A stretch of 64,000 nucleotides of DNA. It comes from Stakelama saccharophila. GTDB lineage: Bacteria; Pseudomonadota; Alphaproteobacteria; Sphingomonadales; Sphingomonadaceae. The notes beneath the pieces are model-generated. The model saw only the letters and a program-made list of their open reading frames with translations. It did not search any database and had not been told where the DNA came from. The stretch is from assembly GCF_032229225.1 (NCBI RefSeq), contig NZ_CP135076.1, forward strand, positions 434,001 through 498,000, given 5' to 3'. Position numbers and translations under genes: made by a program. Shown one piece after another: positions 16,845-25,971 of the stretch; the first letter of the stretch is position 1, and each line of letters begins with the position of its first letter.

Positions 16845-18072
16845 AACGATCCTTCGTCACCACCGGCGCCGCGGCGCGCGCCATGCGGCCATAGCCGGTG
16901 GCGTTGGGGTGCAGGTGATCGCCGATCTGTTCGGCAAGCCGCATCACCCTGGGCTTGCCCGGTTCGGCCATGGCCTTGTCAAAATCGATCATGCCGTCGA
17001 ACTGGTCGCGGTGGGTGCGCACCCAGCGGTTCACCGCCTCGCGCACCTGCTCGCCGCGTTCGCTGCCATAGGCGGCGCCTTCATAAGGCAGGATCGTGCC
17101 GATGATCACCTTCACGTCGCGGGCATGCGCACGTGCGATGAACTGGCGATAGGCATTGATCAGGGTTTCCGCGGTAACGGGGTCGCCCTTCGCGGGATCG
17201 TCCTTCACCCCGCCGATGTCGTTGATCCCCTCCAGCAGCACGATATGGGTGACGCCGGGCACCGACAGGACGTCGCGGTCGAAGCGCGACAACGCATTCG
17301 GCCCGCGACCATCGCGCAGGATGCGGTTGCCGCTGATCCCGGCATTGACCACCGACCAGCATTTGCCCGCAGAATCGCCTGCAAGCATGCGGCCGAGCTG
17401 GTCGGGCCAGCTCATCGCGTCGGCCGGGTCCGTGCCCGCCCCCTCGGTGATCGAATCGCCGAACGCCACCAGCACGCGCGTCTTCGCCGCGCCCGATATA
17501 TCGAGTTCCGACACGATTCCCGGCGCGCGCACCCTCTTTGCATCGCTCAACCGGGCGGCGGCGGTGGCGTCGCCCGACACGACGTCCAGCATCTGCGCAT
17601 GGGCGGGCGGGGCGGCTTTTTCGGGATAATAGATGCTGACAGCGAACCACTCGCCCGCCTTTGCCGGCATGGCGACCGCGTCGGTCAGCATCGGTGCGTG
17701 CGGCGGGATTCGCACCTGCTTTACGCCGTGGAAGGTGAGCGGGCGGATCGAGCCGGGGACGACATTGCCATCGTCATCGACGCGCGCGATCGAGGCAGCG
17801 CCGATCGTCACCGCTGTGTCGGACAAGTCGTTCGACAGGCGCAGGCGCAGGCGCTTTCCCGAAACCCCGGCGCGCACCAACTGGCGCGCAGTCTCGTTCC
17901 GGTAAGGGCGACCGAGCGCCTTTTGAATTTGCGGTTCATAGCCGATCGGCGGGGCTTCCCATGCCGCGACCCACGACGTCATGTCCGCTGTCTGGTCGCG
18001 CGCCGACGCGGATGGCGCGGCGAGGCACATTGCTGCGCCCAGCAACACTGCGCCGATCCGTTGATGCTGCAT
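16831..18072 (-). CDS. Exported SGNH/GDSL-family esterase
   Basis: 413 residues with a signal peptide (RIGAVLLGAAMCLAA, cleavage near SASARD). A beta-sandwich N-terminal domain opens with WVAAWEAPPIG, then the SGNH hydrolase domain follows. Its catalytic blocks are complete: block I AFGDSITEGAG with the nucleophile Ser, the Gly of AGISGNR, block III EGINDIGG with the oxyanion Asn, and block V DHLHPN with the Asp-x-x-His pair. Members of this class deacylate plant glycans or act on lipids. In this locus an acetyl- or methyl-esterase role on pectic side chains is plausible but not shown. The start at 18072 follows GGAGAG; it lies 44 bases downstream of a GH42 gene and is likely in its operon. 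Confidence 0.85.
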   Translation of the reverse strand: MQHQRIGAVLLGAAMCLAAPSASARDQTADMTSWVAAWEAPPIGYEPQIQKALGRPYRNETARQLVRAGVSGKRLRLRLSNDLSDTAVTIGAASIARVDDDGNVVPGSIRPLTFHGVKQVRIPPHAPMLTDAVAMPAKAGEWFAVSIYYPEKAAPPAHAQMLDVVSGDATAAARLSDAKRVRAPGIVSELDISGAAKTRVLVAFGDSITEGAGTDPADAMSWPDQLGRMLAGDSAGKCWSVVNAGISGNRILRDGRGPNALSRFDRDVLSVPGVTHIVLLEGINDIGGVKDDPAKGDPVTAETLINAYRQFIARAHARDVKVIIGTILPYEGAAYGSERGEQVREAVNRWVRTHRDQFDGMIDFDKAMAEPGKPRVMRLAEQIGDHLHPNATGYGRMARAAAPVVTKDRCPAP

Positions 18073-18116
18073 GATCCGCTCTCCTTTCCTGCCTGTCGGT
18101 CTGTTGGGCCGGGTCG

Positions 18117-20216
18117 TCATTCGCCGGCGTCGTCCATCTGGAACACCGCAACCCCGTGTGGTTCGAGCGCACCACCGCGAAACGTGCCGGTGACGCGCCG
18201 TGCGGCATCGGGAATGGCGACCGGCTTGCGCTGATCATTATGGTTGATGGCGATCAGCACGCGTTTGCCCGCACCGGCGCGCTCGCCGATCTCCACGCCA
18301 TCGGGCGTATCCGGTATCAGCGGTCGGACATCCGCATCGTCCATCAGGCGATCGGCGACCGCGCGCATCGCCGCCGGGTCGAGCCACGCGCCGATATAGG
18401 TGATGCTGCCCTTGCCGACCTTGCGCGTCACGATGGCGGGCTTGTCGTCAAGCCAGCCGCCGGGATCGCTGTAGCGGGCGAGGACGCGCACGTCCTTTGC
18501 CTGCGGCTTCAGCCATTCGGCCCAGATCGACGCCTGCCCGTCACCGAAATCGCCGGTCAGCTTCACCGGCTCGTCGAGGGCATAGAATTGCTCCACCCGC
18601 GCACCGAGCAGCGGCTGGAGCGGACCCGGCTGGCGCTTGGGCCACAGCGCGTCGGTGTCATCCTTCATTCCCGAACGCGGGCCGAGGACCAGATGCCCGC
18701 CGGCGCGAACATAGTCGGCCAGGTGATCGGCCTCGTCCTGCGTCATCACGTTGAGCGCGGGCGCGACGACCAGCGGATAGGCGGACAGGTCGGCGGTCGG
18801 TGAAATGACGGCGACGCCTTGCGACCCGTTGCGGAACGGGCGGTAGAAGTCGGTGAACTCCCTGATCGGATCGAAATCCTTGTGCAGCCGCTGCAGGTCG
18901 ATCGCCCAGCGGCTGTCATAGGAAAACAGCATCGCCATCCTGTACACCGGATTGGTGTCGGCCAGCGCCCCGGTCGCCTTGTGGATCTCGCCGCCGAGCT
19001 TCGCGATCTCGTCGAAGATGGGGGCGGGCGTACCGTCCTGTCCCAGCACCGTGCCGTAATAGGTTTCCTGTCCGTTGCGCGCCGGGCGGAATTCCCAATA
19101 GAGGATGGCGTCGGCGCCGTGCTGGATCGCCTGCCAGCCCATTTCGCGTACCTGTCCCGGCTTCAGCGCGCGGTTGACCGGCACCCAGTCGACACGGCCC
19201 GCCTGCGTTTCCATCAGCCAGAAATTCCGCTGCTTGTACCCGCGCACCAGATCGTGATCGGCGCCGTTGGCGACCCAGTCGGGGTCGGCGTCCTGGATGT
19301 AATTGTCCCATGCCGCGATATCGAGGCCGCGGTGCAACTGAAAGTGGTCGAAGCCGCCATTCCAGAACATCGTGTTGGTGGTGATGAACTGGCGCGGATC
19401 GGCACGGGCGCGGATCGCATCGGCCTGGTTCATCACGTAATCGGTCCAGGTCGCGGTCGTGAAATGCTTGAAGTCTAACAGCAGTGCCGGGTTCTGCTGC
19501 CCGGTGGCATGCAGGGGGATTTGGTCGAAATCGTTGTAATGCTGGCTCCAATATTCGGTCGCCCAGCGCTGGTTGAGCGTGTCGATGGTGCCGTAGCGAT
19601 CCTTCAGAAACGCATGCCAGCGCGCCACCGCCTCCTTGCCGAAGGAGGGCGGGCCGATCTCATTGTCGATCTGCCAGCCGACGACGTCGGGATTGTCTCC
19701 GTAACGCTCGGCCATCTTCGTCGCGATGCGGCGCGCGAAATCGCGGTAGCGCTGGCTGGCGAATGAGAAATGGCGGCGTCCGCCATGGGTGGCGCGTCTG
19801 CCGTCTTCGTCCACGCGCAGCACGTCGGGATATTTCTGCGTCAGCCAGGCAGGCGGCGCGGCGGTCGGCGTGCCCAGCACCACCATCATGCCGTGGCGGC
19901 TGGCGGCCGCGATCGCGCGGTCGAGCCATTCGAAATGGAACTCGCCCTCGCGCGGCTCCATCGTGCTCCACGCGAACTCGGCGATGCGCACGGTGTTGAA
20001 CCCGGCCTTTTTCATCCATTCAAGGTCGGTGTTCCAGCGGCTTTCGGGCCATTGTTCGGGATACCAGGCGGTGCCGAAGGCGATTGCCGGCTTGTCGGCG
20101 AAGCGCGTGGCGCGTGCCGGCATGGGCTCGGGATCGCTCGCCGCGAGCGCCGCGGGAATGGCGGCCATCCCGATCATTCCTGCCGCGATCATGCTATCCC
20201 AGAACCGCATCGCCAT
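18117..20216 (-). CDS. Exported GH42 beta-galactosidase (first copy)
   Basis: 699 residues with a signal peptide (SMIAAGMIGMAAIPAALAA). The GH42 TIM barrel opens with FGTAWYPEQWPESRW. The acid/base is Glu186 in WQIDNEIG and the nucleophile is Glu336 in FWLMETQAG. Then come the trimerisation-like domain (PLVVAPALNVM) and a C-terminal small beta domain. Family members hydrolyse terminal beta-1,4 or beta-1,3/1,6 galactosides; export implies action in the periplasm on imported oligosaccharides. The first ATG is used; a second at 20210 has better spacing from GGAGAG. It is divergent from the GH127 gene across an AT-rich operator-like site. A paralogue lies at 55957 with the same domain order and both catalytic residues. 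Confidence 0.93.
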   Translation of the reverse strand: MAMRFWDSMIAAGMIGMAAIPAALAASDPEPMPARATRFADKPAIAFGTAWYPEQWPESRWNTDLEWMKKAGFNTVRIAEFAWSTMEPREGEFHFEWLDRAIAAASRHGMMVVLGTPTAAPPAWLTQKYPDVLRVDEDGRRATHGGRRHFSFASQRYRDFARRIATKMAERYGDNPDVVGWQIDNEIGPPSFGKEAVARWHAFLKDRYGTIDTLNQRWATEYWSQHYNDFDQIPLHATGQQNPALLLDFKHFTTATWTDYVMNQADAIRARADPRQFITTNTMFWNGGFDHFQLHRGLDIAAWDNYIQDADPDWVANGADHDLVRGYKQRNFWLMETQAGRVDWVPVNRALKPGQVREMGWQAIQHGADAILYWEFRPARNGQETYYGTVLGQDGTPAPIFDEIAKLGGEIHKATGALADTNPVYRMAMLFSYDSRWAIDLQRLHKDFDPIREFTDFYRPFRNGSQGVAVISPTADLSAYPLVVAPALNVMTQDEADHLADYVRAGGHLVLGPRSGMKDDTDALWPKRQPGPLQPLLGARVEQFYALDEPVKLTGDFGDGQASIWAEWLKPQAKDVRVLARYSDPGGWLDDKPAIVTRKVGKGSITYIGAWLDPAAMRAVADRLMDDADVRPLIPDTPDGVEIGERAGAGKRVLIAINHNDQRKPVAIPDAARRVTGTFRGGALEPHGVAVFQMDDAGE

Positions 20217-20230
20217 CGCTCTCCATCTTG

Positions 20231-20248
20231 TAATTAGTATTATGATAT
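20231..20248. promoter_or_regulatory. AT-rich operator-like site between divergent GH42 and GH127 genes
   Basis: TAATTAGTATTATGATAT is, in reverse complement, identical over all 18 bases to the site at 26733-26750. It lies 15 bases before the GH42 start and 61 bases before the GH127 start, so one bound regulator could block both promoters. Candidate operator of the GntR protein. Confidence 0.7.
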
Positions 20249-20308
20249 GGGTAAAAAGCCTTCACGGCAACCATGAGCGAATATGCACGCCGTATGGGAG
20301 AGGCAACG

Positions 20309-22129
20309 ATGCACCATCGCCATAACAATGCCAATGCGGGCTTGTCGCGGCGCGGATTCCTGGGCTGTTCGGCTTGCGCGGCTGGCGTAGCGGGAATGGG
20401 ACTACCGGCGAGCGCGATCGCCGCCGCATCGCAGGGACGCGAGGTGTATCGCGAATTCCCCTATGGCGCGGTGCGGCTGACCGGCGGGCCGATCAAGCGG
20501 CAGTTCGACGCGATCCACGCGCATTATCTGGCGCTCGACAATGACCGGTTGCTGAAAGTCTTTCGCCAGCATGCGGGCCTCCCCGCGCCGGGACGGGACA
20601 TGGGCGGCTGGTATGATGCCGACGGCTTCGTGCCGGGCCTGACCTTCGGCCAATATATTTCCGGCCTCTCGCGGCTGGGCGCGGCCACGGGCGACCAGGC
20701 GGCGCACGACAAGGCCGCCGCGCTGGTCAAAGGGTTCGGCGAGGTGATCCGCCGGGTGGACAATCCCTATGCCGGCAAGGGTTCTTCGGAGGTCTGGCCC
20801 GCTTATGTCATGGACAAATATGTCGTCGGCCTGATCGATGCTTACCGGCTGAGCGGCGTGGAAGAGGCCAAGGCGCTGCTGCCGCAGGTGATCGACAAGT
20901 GCCTGCCCTATATCTCGCCCGTTTCGAAGGACCGGATCGGCAAGAAGGACCCGCCTTACGACGAAACCTATGTGATCTCGGAAAACCTGTTCCACGTCGC
21001 CGACATCACCGGCGACGACAAGTATCGCGCGATGGCGGTGCACTATCTGCTCGATCCCGAATGGTTCGATCCATTGGCGGCAGGGAAGAACGTGCTGCCG
21101 ACGAAGCATGCCTACAGCCACGCGATCGCGCTCAGTTCGGGAGCGCAGGCCTGGCTCACCATCGGCGATCCCAAATATCGCATGGCGCTGGAAAACGCCT
21201 GGAAGTTTCTTGAGCTTCAACGGTTCGCCTCGGGCGGATGGGGGCCGGAGGAGCAGTTCGTCGAGCCGCATCAGGGCAAGCTCGCCGAGGCGCTGAAGGC
21301 ATCGACCGCGCATTTCGAAACCCCGTGCGGCAGCTTTGCCGACATGAAGCTGGCGCGCTACCTCATCCGCTTTACCGGTGGTGCACAATATGGCGACGGG
21401 CTGGAACGCACGCTCTACAACACGATGCTCGCCGCGCGCCTGCCCGACAGCGATGGCGACTATCCCTATTATTCCGATTACGGCCCGCAGGCGGACAAGG
21501 AATATTATCCGAAGAAATGGCCCTGCTGTTCCGGCACGCTGGTTCAGGGCGTCGCGGACTATGTCCTCAACCTGTATTTCCATGATGACGATGCGCTGCT
21601 CGTCAACATGTTCGCGCCGTCAAACCTGACCTGGAACCGTGCCGGCGGGGCGGTGCGGATCGAACAGGTCACCGACTATCCCGCCGCCGACACCACGCGG
21701 ATCGTCGTGCGTGATGCGGGCGACGGCGATTTCGCCATGCGGCTGCGCGTCCCTGCCTGGGCAATGGGCGCGCGCCTTTCGGTCAATGGTGCGCAGCGCG
21801 AGGTGACGGCCGGCAAAATTGCCGAGGTCAGCCGCCGGTGGAAGAATGGTGATACGGTCGAGCTGGTTCTGCCGCAGACGCTTCGTATGCTCCCCGTCGA
21901 CGATCGCCACCCGAACCTGGCCGCGGTGATGCGCGGGCCGGTCATGTATGTCGGCCTCAACCCATGGGAGGGAGTGATGGACCAGCCGCTGCCGCTTCCC
22001 GGTGCGCTGACGCCGGTGGCGGGACAGGCCCAGGCCTTTACGATGGCGGCGGGCGGCCATGACCTGGTTTTCGTGCCGTATTTCGCGGTCGAAGCCGAAC
22101 GCTACAACACCTATTTCACGGTTGCCTGA
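20309..22129 (+). CDS. Tat-exported GH127-type beta-L-arabinofuranosidase (DUF1680)
   Basis: 606 residues starting at the ATG after GGGAGAGG. A twin-arginine signal (SRRGFLGCSACAAG) precedes an (alpha/alpha)6-barrel of the DUF1680/GH127 family, with a C-terminal beta-sandwich (FAMRLRVPAWAMGARL). The zinc-cysteine site that supplies the nucleophilic Cys in known members is visible as the CC pair in WPCCSGT together with the Glu and Cys in FETPCGSF. The spacing of that Glu and Cys is one residue longer than in the best-known enzyme. Such enzymes release L-arabinofuranose from plant glycans and glycoproteins. It is followed after one base by the RuBisCO-like gene, so debranching and the downstream sugar-acid module appear to be co-transcribed. 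Confidence 0.85.
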   Translation: MHHRHNNANAGLSRRGFLGCSACAAGVAGMGLPASAIAAASQGREVYREFPYGAVRLTGGPIKRQFDAIHAHYLALDNDRLLKVFRQHAGLPAPGRDMGGWYDADGFVPGLTFGQYISGLSRLGAATGDQAAHDKAAALVKGFGEVIRRVDNPYAGKGSSEVWPAYVMDKYVVGLIDAYRLSGVEEAKALLPQVIDKCLPYISPVSKDRIGKKDPPYDETYVISENLFHVADITGDDKYRAMAVHYLLDPEWFDPLAAGKNVLPTKHAYSHAIALSSGAQAWLTIGDPKYRMALENAWKFLELQRFASGGWGPEEQFVEPHQGKLAEALKASTAHFETPCGSFADMKLARYLIRFTGGAQYGDGLERTLYNTMLAARLPDSDGDYPYYSDYGPQADKEYYPKKWPCCSGTLVQGVADYVLNLYFHDDDALLVNMFAPSNLTWNRAGGAVRIEQVTDYPAADTTRIVVRDAGDGDFAMRLRVPAWAMGARLSVNGAQREVTAGKIAEVSRRWKNGDTVELVLPQTLRMLPVDDRHPNLAAVMRGPVMYVGLNPWEGVMDQPLPLPGALTPVAGQAQAFTMAAGGHDLVFVPYFAVEAERYNTYFTVA

Positions 22130-22130
22130 T

Positions 22131-23396
22131 ATGACGGACCGCGTCGTCGCGCGCTATTGGATCGAAACCGCCTTCCCGCTCGCCGATGCCGCGGCCACCA
22201 TGGCGGGCGAACAGTCGACGGGCACTTTCGTCCGAACGCCGGGCGAAAGTGACGAACTGCGCGAACGCCACGCCGCGCGCGTCGAGGAAGTAGAGGAAAT
22301 CGGCGCCGTCGCCACGCCTTCGCTGCCGGGGTCGGGCCTGCCCCGGTCCGGGGAAAGCGTGCGCCGCGCAGCTTATGTGACCTTGTCCTGGCCCATCGAG
22401 AATTTCGGCGCCTCCCTGCCGAACCTACTGGCGGCGGTTGCGGGCAATCTGTCGGAGTTGAAGGCCTTTTCGGGGCTGAAACTCCTCGACCTGCAACTGC
22501 CGCCGATTTTTCTCGATTCCTACCGGGGGCCGCAATTCGGGGTGGCGGGAACGCGTCGCCTGGCCGAGGTGTGGGACCGGCCCCTGATCGGCACGATCAT
22601 CAAGCCGAGCGTCGGCATGTCGCCGGAAGCCACCGCCGAACAGGTGAAGCTGTTGCTGTCGGCCGGTGTCGACTTCATCAAGGATGACGAGCTTCAGGCC
22701 GATGGCCCGCATTGCCCGTTCGACCAGCGCGTCCCTGCGGTAATGCGCGTGATACGCGATCACGCCGAAAGGACGGGCAAGAAGGTGATGTACGCCGCCA
22801 ACCTGACGGGCGAGATCGACGAGATGCTGGCCCGCCACGATCTGGTGCTGCGTGAAGGCGGTACGTGCGTGATGGCGAGCATGAACGCGATCGGGCTGCC
22901 CGCGATGAAGGTGTTGCGCGCGCACAGCCAATTGCCCATTCACGGCCATCGCAACGGCTGGGGAATGCTGGGGCGGTCGCCCGCGATCGGAATGAGCTTC
23001 ATCGCCTATCAGAAGCTTTGGCGACTGGCGGGAATCGACCACACGCATGTCAACGGCATCGACAACAAGTTCTGCGAGACGAACGAAAGCGTGATCGCAT
23101 CGGCGCGCGAGTGCCTGACCCCGATGTTTCCCGCGCCGTACAAGGGGTGCGAGGTGATGCCCGTCTTTTCCTCCGGACAAAGCGCGAAGCAAGCGCCGGC
23201 AAGCTATGCCGCGCTCGGCAGCGCCGATTGCATCTATGCCGCGGGCGGCGGGATCCTGGGCCATCCATCCGGTCCCGCGGCGGGTGTCCGTGCGCTGCAA
23301 CAGGCGTGGGAGGCGGCAATGGCCGGCGTGCCGCTCGCCGATGCCGCGAAGGAGCAGCGCGAATTGCGCGACGCGCTGGCGACGTTCGGGGCGTGA
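22131..23396 (+). CDS. RuBisCO-like protein, candidate 3-oxo-isoapionate-4-phosphate transcarboxylase/hydrolase or decarboxylase
   Basis: 421 residues of the RuBisCO large-subunit superfamily but clearly not a CO2-fixing form. Active-site equivalents retained are Lys158 in GTIIKPSVG, the metal site Lys184-Asp186-Glu187 in DFIKDDE, His273-Arg274 in HGHRNGWG, the serine of FSSGQS and the phosphate-binding GGGILGHPSG. RuBisCO-like proteins of known function include the apionate enzymes OiaT (transcarboxylase/hydrolase, giving 3-phosphoglycerate and glycolate) and OiaX (decarboxylase). The next gene is a DUF1537 kinase, which in those pathways makes the phosphorylated substrate. A complete glycolate oxidase lies 3.4 kb on, favouring the OiaT reaction. 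Function is inferred from these neighbours. It is expressed with GH127 upstream and overlaps the kinase start. Confidence 0.85.
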   Translation: MTDRVVARYWIETAFPLADAAATMAGEQSTGTFVRTPGESDELRERHAARVEEVEEIGAVATPSLPGSGLPRSGESVRRAAYVTLSWPIENFGASLPNLLAAVAGNLSELKAFSGLKLLDLQLPPIFLDSYRGPQFGVAGTRRLAEVWDRPLIGTIIKPSVGMSPEATAEQVKLLLSAGVDFIKDDELQADGPHCPFDQRVPAVMRVIRDHAERTGKKVMYAANLTGEIDEMLARHDLVLREGGTCVMASMNAIGLPAMKVLRAHSQLPIHGHRNGWGMLGRSPAIGMSFIAYQKLWRLAGIDHTHVNGIDNKFCETNESVIASARECLTPMFPAPYKGCEVMPVFSSGQSAKQAPASYAALGSADCIYAAGGGILGHPSGPAAGVRALQQAWEAAMAGVPLADAAKEQRELRDALATFGA

Positions 23397-24682
23397 TGCC
23401 GGACCTGCTCTACGCCTATTACGGCGATGATTTCACCGGCTCCACCGATGTGCTCGAATCGCTTGCAGAAGGCGGGGTGGCGGGCGTGCTGCTGCTTCGC
23501 GAGCCGACGCGGACGTTGCTGGCGCGCTTTCCCGGCGTGCGCGCGGTGGGCATGGCCGGCGACAGCCGCAGCCGATCGCCGGAGTGGATGGACCGGCACC
23601 TGCCGCACGCCTTTGCGGCGCTGGGCGCACTCGGGCCGCGCATCGTTCATTACAAGACCTGTTCGACCTTCGACAGCAGTCCCGGCACCGGGTCGATCGG
23701 ACGCGCGATGGAAATCGGCGCGCGCATGTGCGGAGGTCCGGTGCCGATCCTGGTCGGTGCGCCGCATCTCGGCCGCTATGTCGTCTTCGCCAATCTATAT
23801 GCCGATGCGGGCGGGACGACCTATCGTATCGACCGGCATCCGACGATGGCGCACCATCCGGTGACGCCGATGCGCGAGGCGGACCTCCGCCGCCATCTCG
23901 CCGATCAGACCGACATGCCGGTCGGCCACATTCCGCTGGACGCGATCCAGGCGGGCGCGACCGAGGCGCGGTTCGCCAGCGAAGTCGAACACGGCGCTGG
24001 TGCGATACTGTTCGACGGCGTCGCAGCGCGCGACCTGCTGGCGAGCGGGCGGGCGGTTCTGGCGCGTGACGATGTGCGCTTTGCCGTCGGCAGTTCGGGC
24101 GTGACGCGGGCGTTGCTCGCCGCATGGGAAGCGGACGGAATGGTGCAAGGGCCGACCGAACTGCCCAGGGCGGGCTCGGTCGAGCGGCTGCTGGTGATCA
24201 GCGGGAGCTGCTCGCCCGTCACGGCGGCGCAGATCGGCTGGGCCGAGGCAAAGGGATGGACGATGCTGCGCGTCGACCCGGCATCGTGCGACGAGGCGGC
24301 CGTTGCGGCGCAGGCTGCCGCCGCGCTGGGCGAAGGGCGCAGCACCGTCCTCTATTCGGCCAATGGCCCCCTTTCCGAAGGAGAACGCGCCGGCGGTGCG
24401 CAGCTAGGCGTGCGGCTGGGGCGGATCACGCGCAGCATCCGCGCGCAGGTGGCGGTGCCGCGTATCCTGTTTGCCGGCGGCGACACGTCGAGCCACGCGG
24501 TCGCCGAACTCGGCCTCGACGCGCTGACCTGGCGCGCCCCGCTCGCACCCGGTGCGCCGCTGTGCCGCGCGCACGGGGGATCGGACGAAGCGCCGCTGGA
24601 GCTGGTGCTCAAGGGCGGCCAGATGGGCGGGGAGGATTTTTTCGAATCCGTCCGGTCGGGCGCCGGCCCCGCGGCCCGCTGA
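23396..24682 (+). CDS. Four-carbon acid sugar kinase family protein (DUF1537), candidate 3-oxo-isoapionate kinase
   Basis: 428 residues, ATG overlapping the RuBisCO-like stop by one base (TGATG). The N-terminal sugar-acid-binding domain has YYGDDFTGSTDV at residues 9-20 and KTCSTFDSSPGTGSIG. The C-terminal nucleotide-binding domain has VISGSCSPVTAAQ, then FAGGDTSSHAV and LKGGQMGGEDFF. All are hallmarks of the DUF1537 family, which phosphorylates threonate, erythronate or 3-oxo-isoapionate with ATP. Direct coupling to a RuBisCO-like protein is the arrangement of the apionate pathway (OiaK), so that substrate is the best guess. It converges with the MFS gene 26 bases away. No truncation seen. 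Confidence 0.85.
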   Translation: MPDLLYAYYGDDFTGSTDVLESLAEGGVAGVLLLREPTRTLLARFPGVRAVGMAGDSRSRSPEWMDRHLPHAFAALGALGPRIVHYKTCSTFDSSPGTGSIGRAMEIGARMCGGPVPILVGAPHLGRYVVFANLYADAGGTTYRIDRHPTMAHHPVTPMREADLRRHLADQTDMPVGHIPLDAIQAGATEARFASEVEHGAGAILFDGVAARDLLASGRAVLARDDVRFAVGSSGVTRALLAAWEADGMVQGPTELPRAGSVERLLVISGSCSPVTAAQIGWAEAKGWTMLRVDPASCDEAAVAAQAAAALGEGRSTVLYSANGPLSEGERAGGAQLGVRLGRITRSIRAQVAVPRILFAGGDTSSHAVAELGLDALTWRAPLAPGAPLCRAHGGSDEAPLELVLKGGQMGGEDFFESVRSGAGPAAR

Positions 24683-24708
24683 ACTTTTTCCGCAAGCGCG
24701 GCGCCTTA

Positions 24709-25971
24709 TCAGGCGGGGCTTTCGTTCGGCCGCGCCTTCGCATCGAAGCCGCGCGTGCAGTCGATGCGGGTGAAGATCATTGCGGCGATGAACACCATCA
24801 GCGCCACGCCCTGAACCGGCAGGTCGTAATTGGCGGTGGCGGCGACGATATAGCCGAAGATGATCGTGCACAGGAAACCGCCGATATTGCCCGCGGTGTT
24901 CATCACGGCGGTGGCGGTCGCGCCATATCGGCCGCCGATCGCCATGCACATGGCCCAGGCGGCGGGGAGCATCAGGTCCATCACCGCAAAGGCGGCGCCG
25001 GCGAGCAGGACCACCGCGATCTTGCTGTCGACCAGGCTCATCGCCACCAGCAGGCCGGCGGTGACGGTCAGGCACGATGCCGCGATCCGGCTGTAGGCGC
25101 GGCGCATTCCGATCCGCTCGGCCAGCCGGTCGCACACGACCCCGCCGACCAGATTGCCCAGCATGCCGAGGAAGAAGGGGATGGAGCCGTACAGCCCCAT
25201 TTGCAGCGTGGTGAACCCCGCGCCATTGACCATCCAGACCGGAAACCAACTGAAGAAGAACCAGCTTCCAAAGGCATAGAAGGCGTAGGCGAGCGCGATC
25301 AACCAGAGTTGGGGCAGGCGGAGCAGCGCGCTCCACGGCGTGCCGGCATGGCCTGCATCGCCGCTGCCCGCGCCGATCTCCTCCAGCTCATCCTGGGTGA
25401 TGCCGGGCTGGTCGGCGGGGGAATCGCGGAACCACAGACGCCATGCGAGCGCCCAGATGAGACCGACGGCGCCCAGGATCACGAAGACCGCACGCCAGCC
25501 GAAGCGCGCCTCGATCGGCACCAGCAGCAGCGGGGCGAGCGCGCCGCCGAACCGGCTGGCGGCCCAGATGATGCCCTGTCCGCGCGCGCGTTCGCGCGCC
25601 GGCAGCCAGCGATACAATACGCCCGACATGTTGGGATAGGCGCCCGCCGCGCCGATGCCGAACAGGAAGCGCGAGGCGGCGAGCTGCCAAAAATTGCGGC
25701 ACGCCGCGGTGATCGCGGTGAAGAACGACCACCAGACAGTGATGCGGGTCAACTCGCGCCGATAGCCATGCTTGTCGCCCATCGCGCCCGACGGCACCTC
25801 GAACACGGCATAGGCGATGACATAGGCGCCGAGCACCCAGCCCCATTGATCGGGCGTGATGTTCAGTTCGTCTTGGATCGTCGTGCCCGTGACCGCGATC
25901 GCCATGCGGTCGAGAAAGGTGATGATCGATACCAGCCCCAGCAGGCCGACGACGATATGCCGTTTCTTCAC
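24709..25971 (-). CDS. MFS transporter, anion:cation symporter (ACS) family, sugar-acid type
   Basis: 420 residues with 12 predicted membrane helices. The first helix reads GLVSIITFLDRMAIAV and is followed by GWVLGAYVIAYAVFEVPSG and GDKHGYRRELTRI, the typical wording of the ACS family that imports hexuronates, glucarate and other sugar acids with protons. It starts with a GTG that overlaps the stop of the Asp/Glu-racemase-family gene. Together with that gene it forms a small minus-strand operon, divergent from glcDEF across an operator-like site. It probably brings in the acid used by the kinase/RuBisCO-like pair; the ligand is inferred. Confidence 0.85.
   Translation of the reverse strand: MKKRHIVVGLLGLVSIITFLDRMAIAVTGTTIQDELNITPDQWGWVLGAYVIAYAVFEVPSGAMGDKHGYRRELTRITVWWSFFTAITAACRNFWQLAASRFLFGIGAAGAYPNMSGVLYRWLPARERARGQGIIWAASRFGGALAPLLLVPIEARFGWRAVFVILGAVGLIWALAWRLWFRDSPADQPGITQDELEEIGAGSGDAGHAGTPWSALLRLPQLWLIALAYAFYAFGSWFFFSWFPVWMVNGAGFTTLQMGLYGSIPFFLGMLGNLVGGVVCDRLAERIGMRRAYSRIAASCLTVTAGLLVAMSLVDSKIAVVLLAGAAFAVMDLMLPAAWAMCMAIGGRYGATATAVMNTAGNIGGFLCTIIFGYIVAATANYDLPVQGVALMVFIAAMIFTRIDCTRGFDAKARPNESPA

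Noticed and set aside
22131..23396. A true CO2-fixing RuBisCO large subunit
   Set aside because: Length, surrounding residues, absence of small-subunit and phosphoribulokinase genes, and the neighbouring DUF1537 kinase all point to a RuBisCO-like protein.
24683..24720. A terminator between the kinase and MFS genes
   Set aside because: Only a five-base stem (CGCCT/AGGCG) is visible, too weak to claim.
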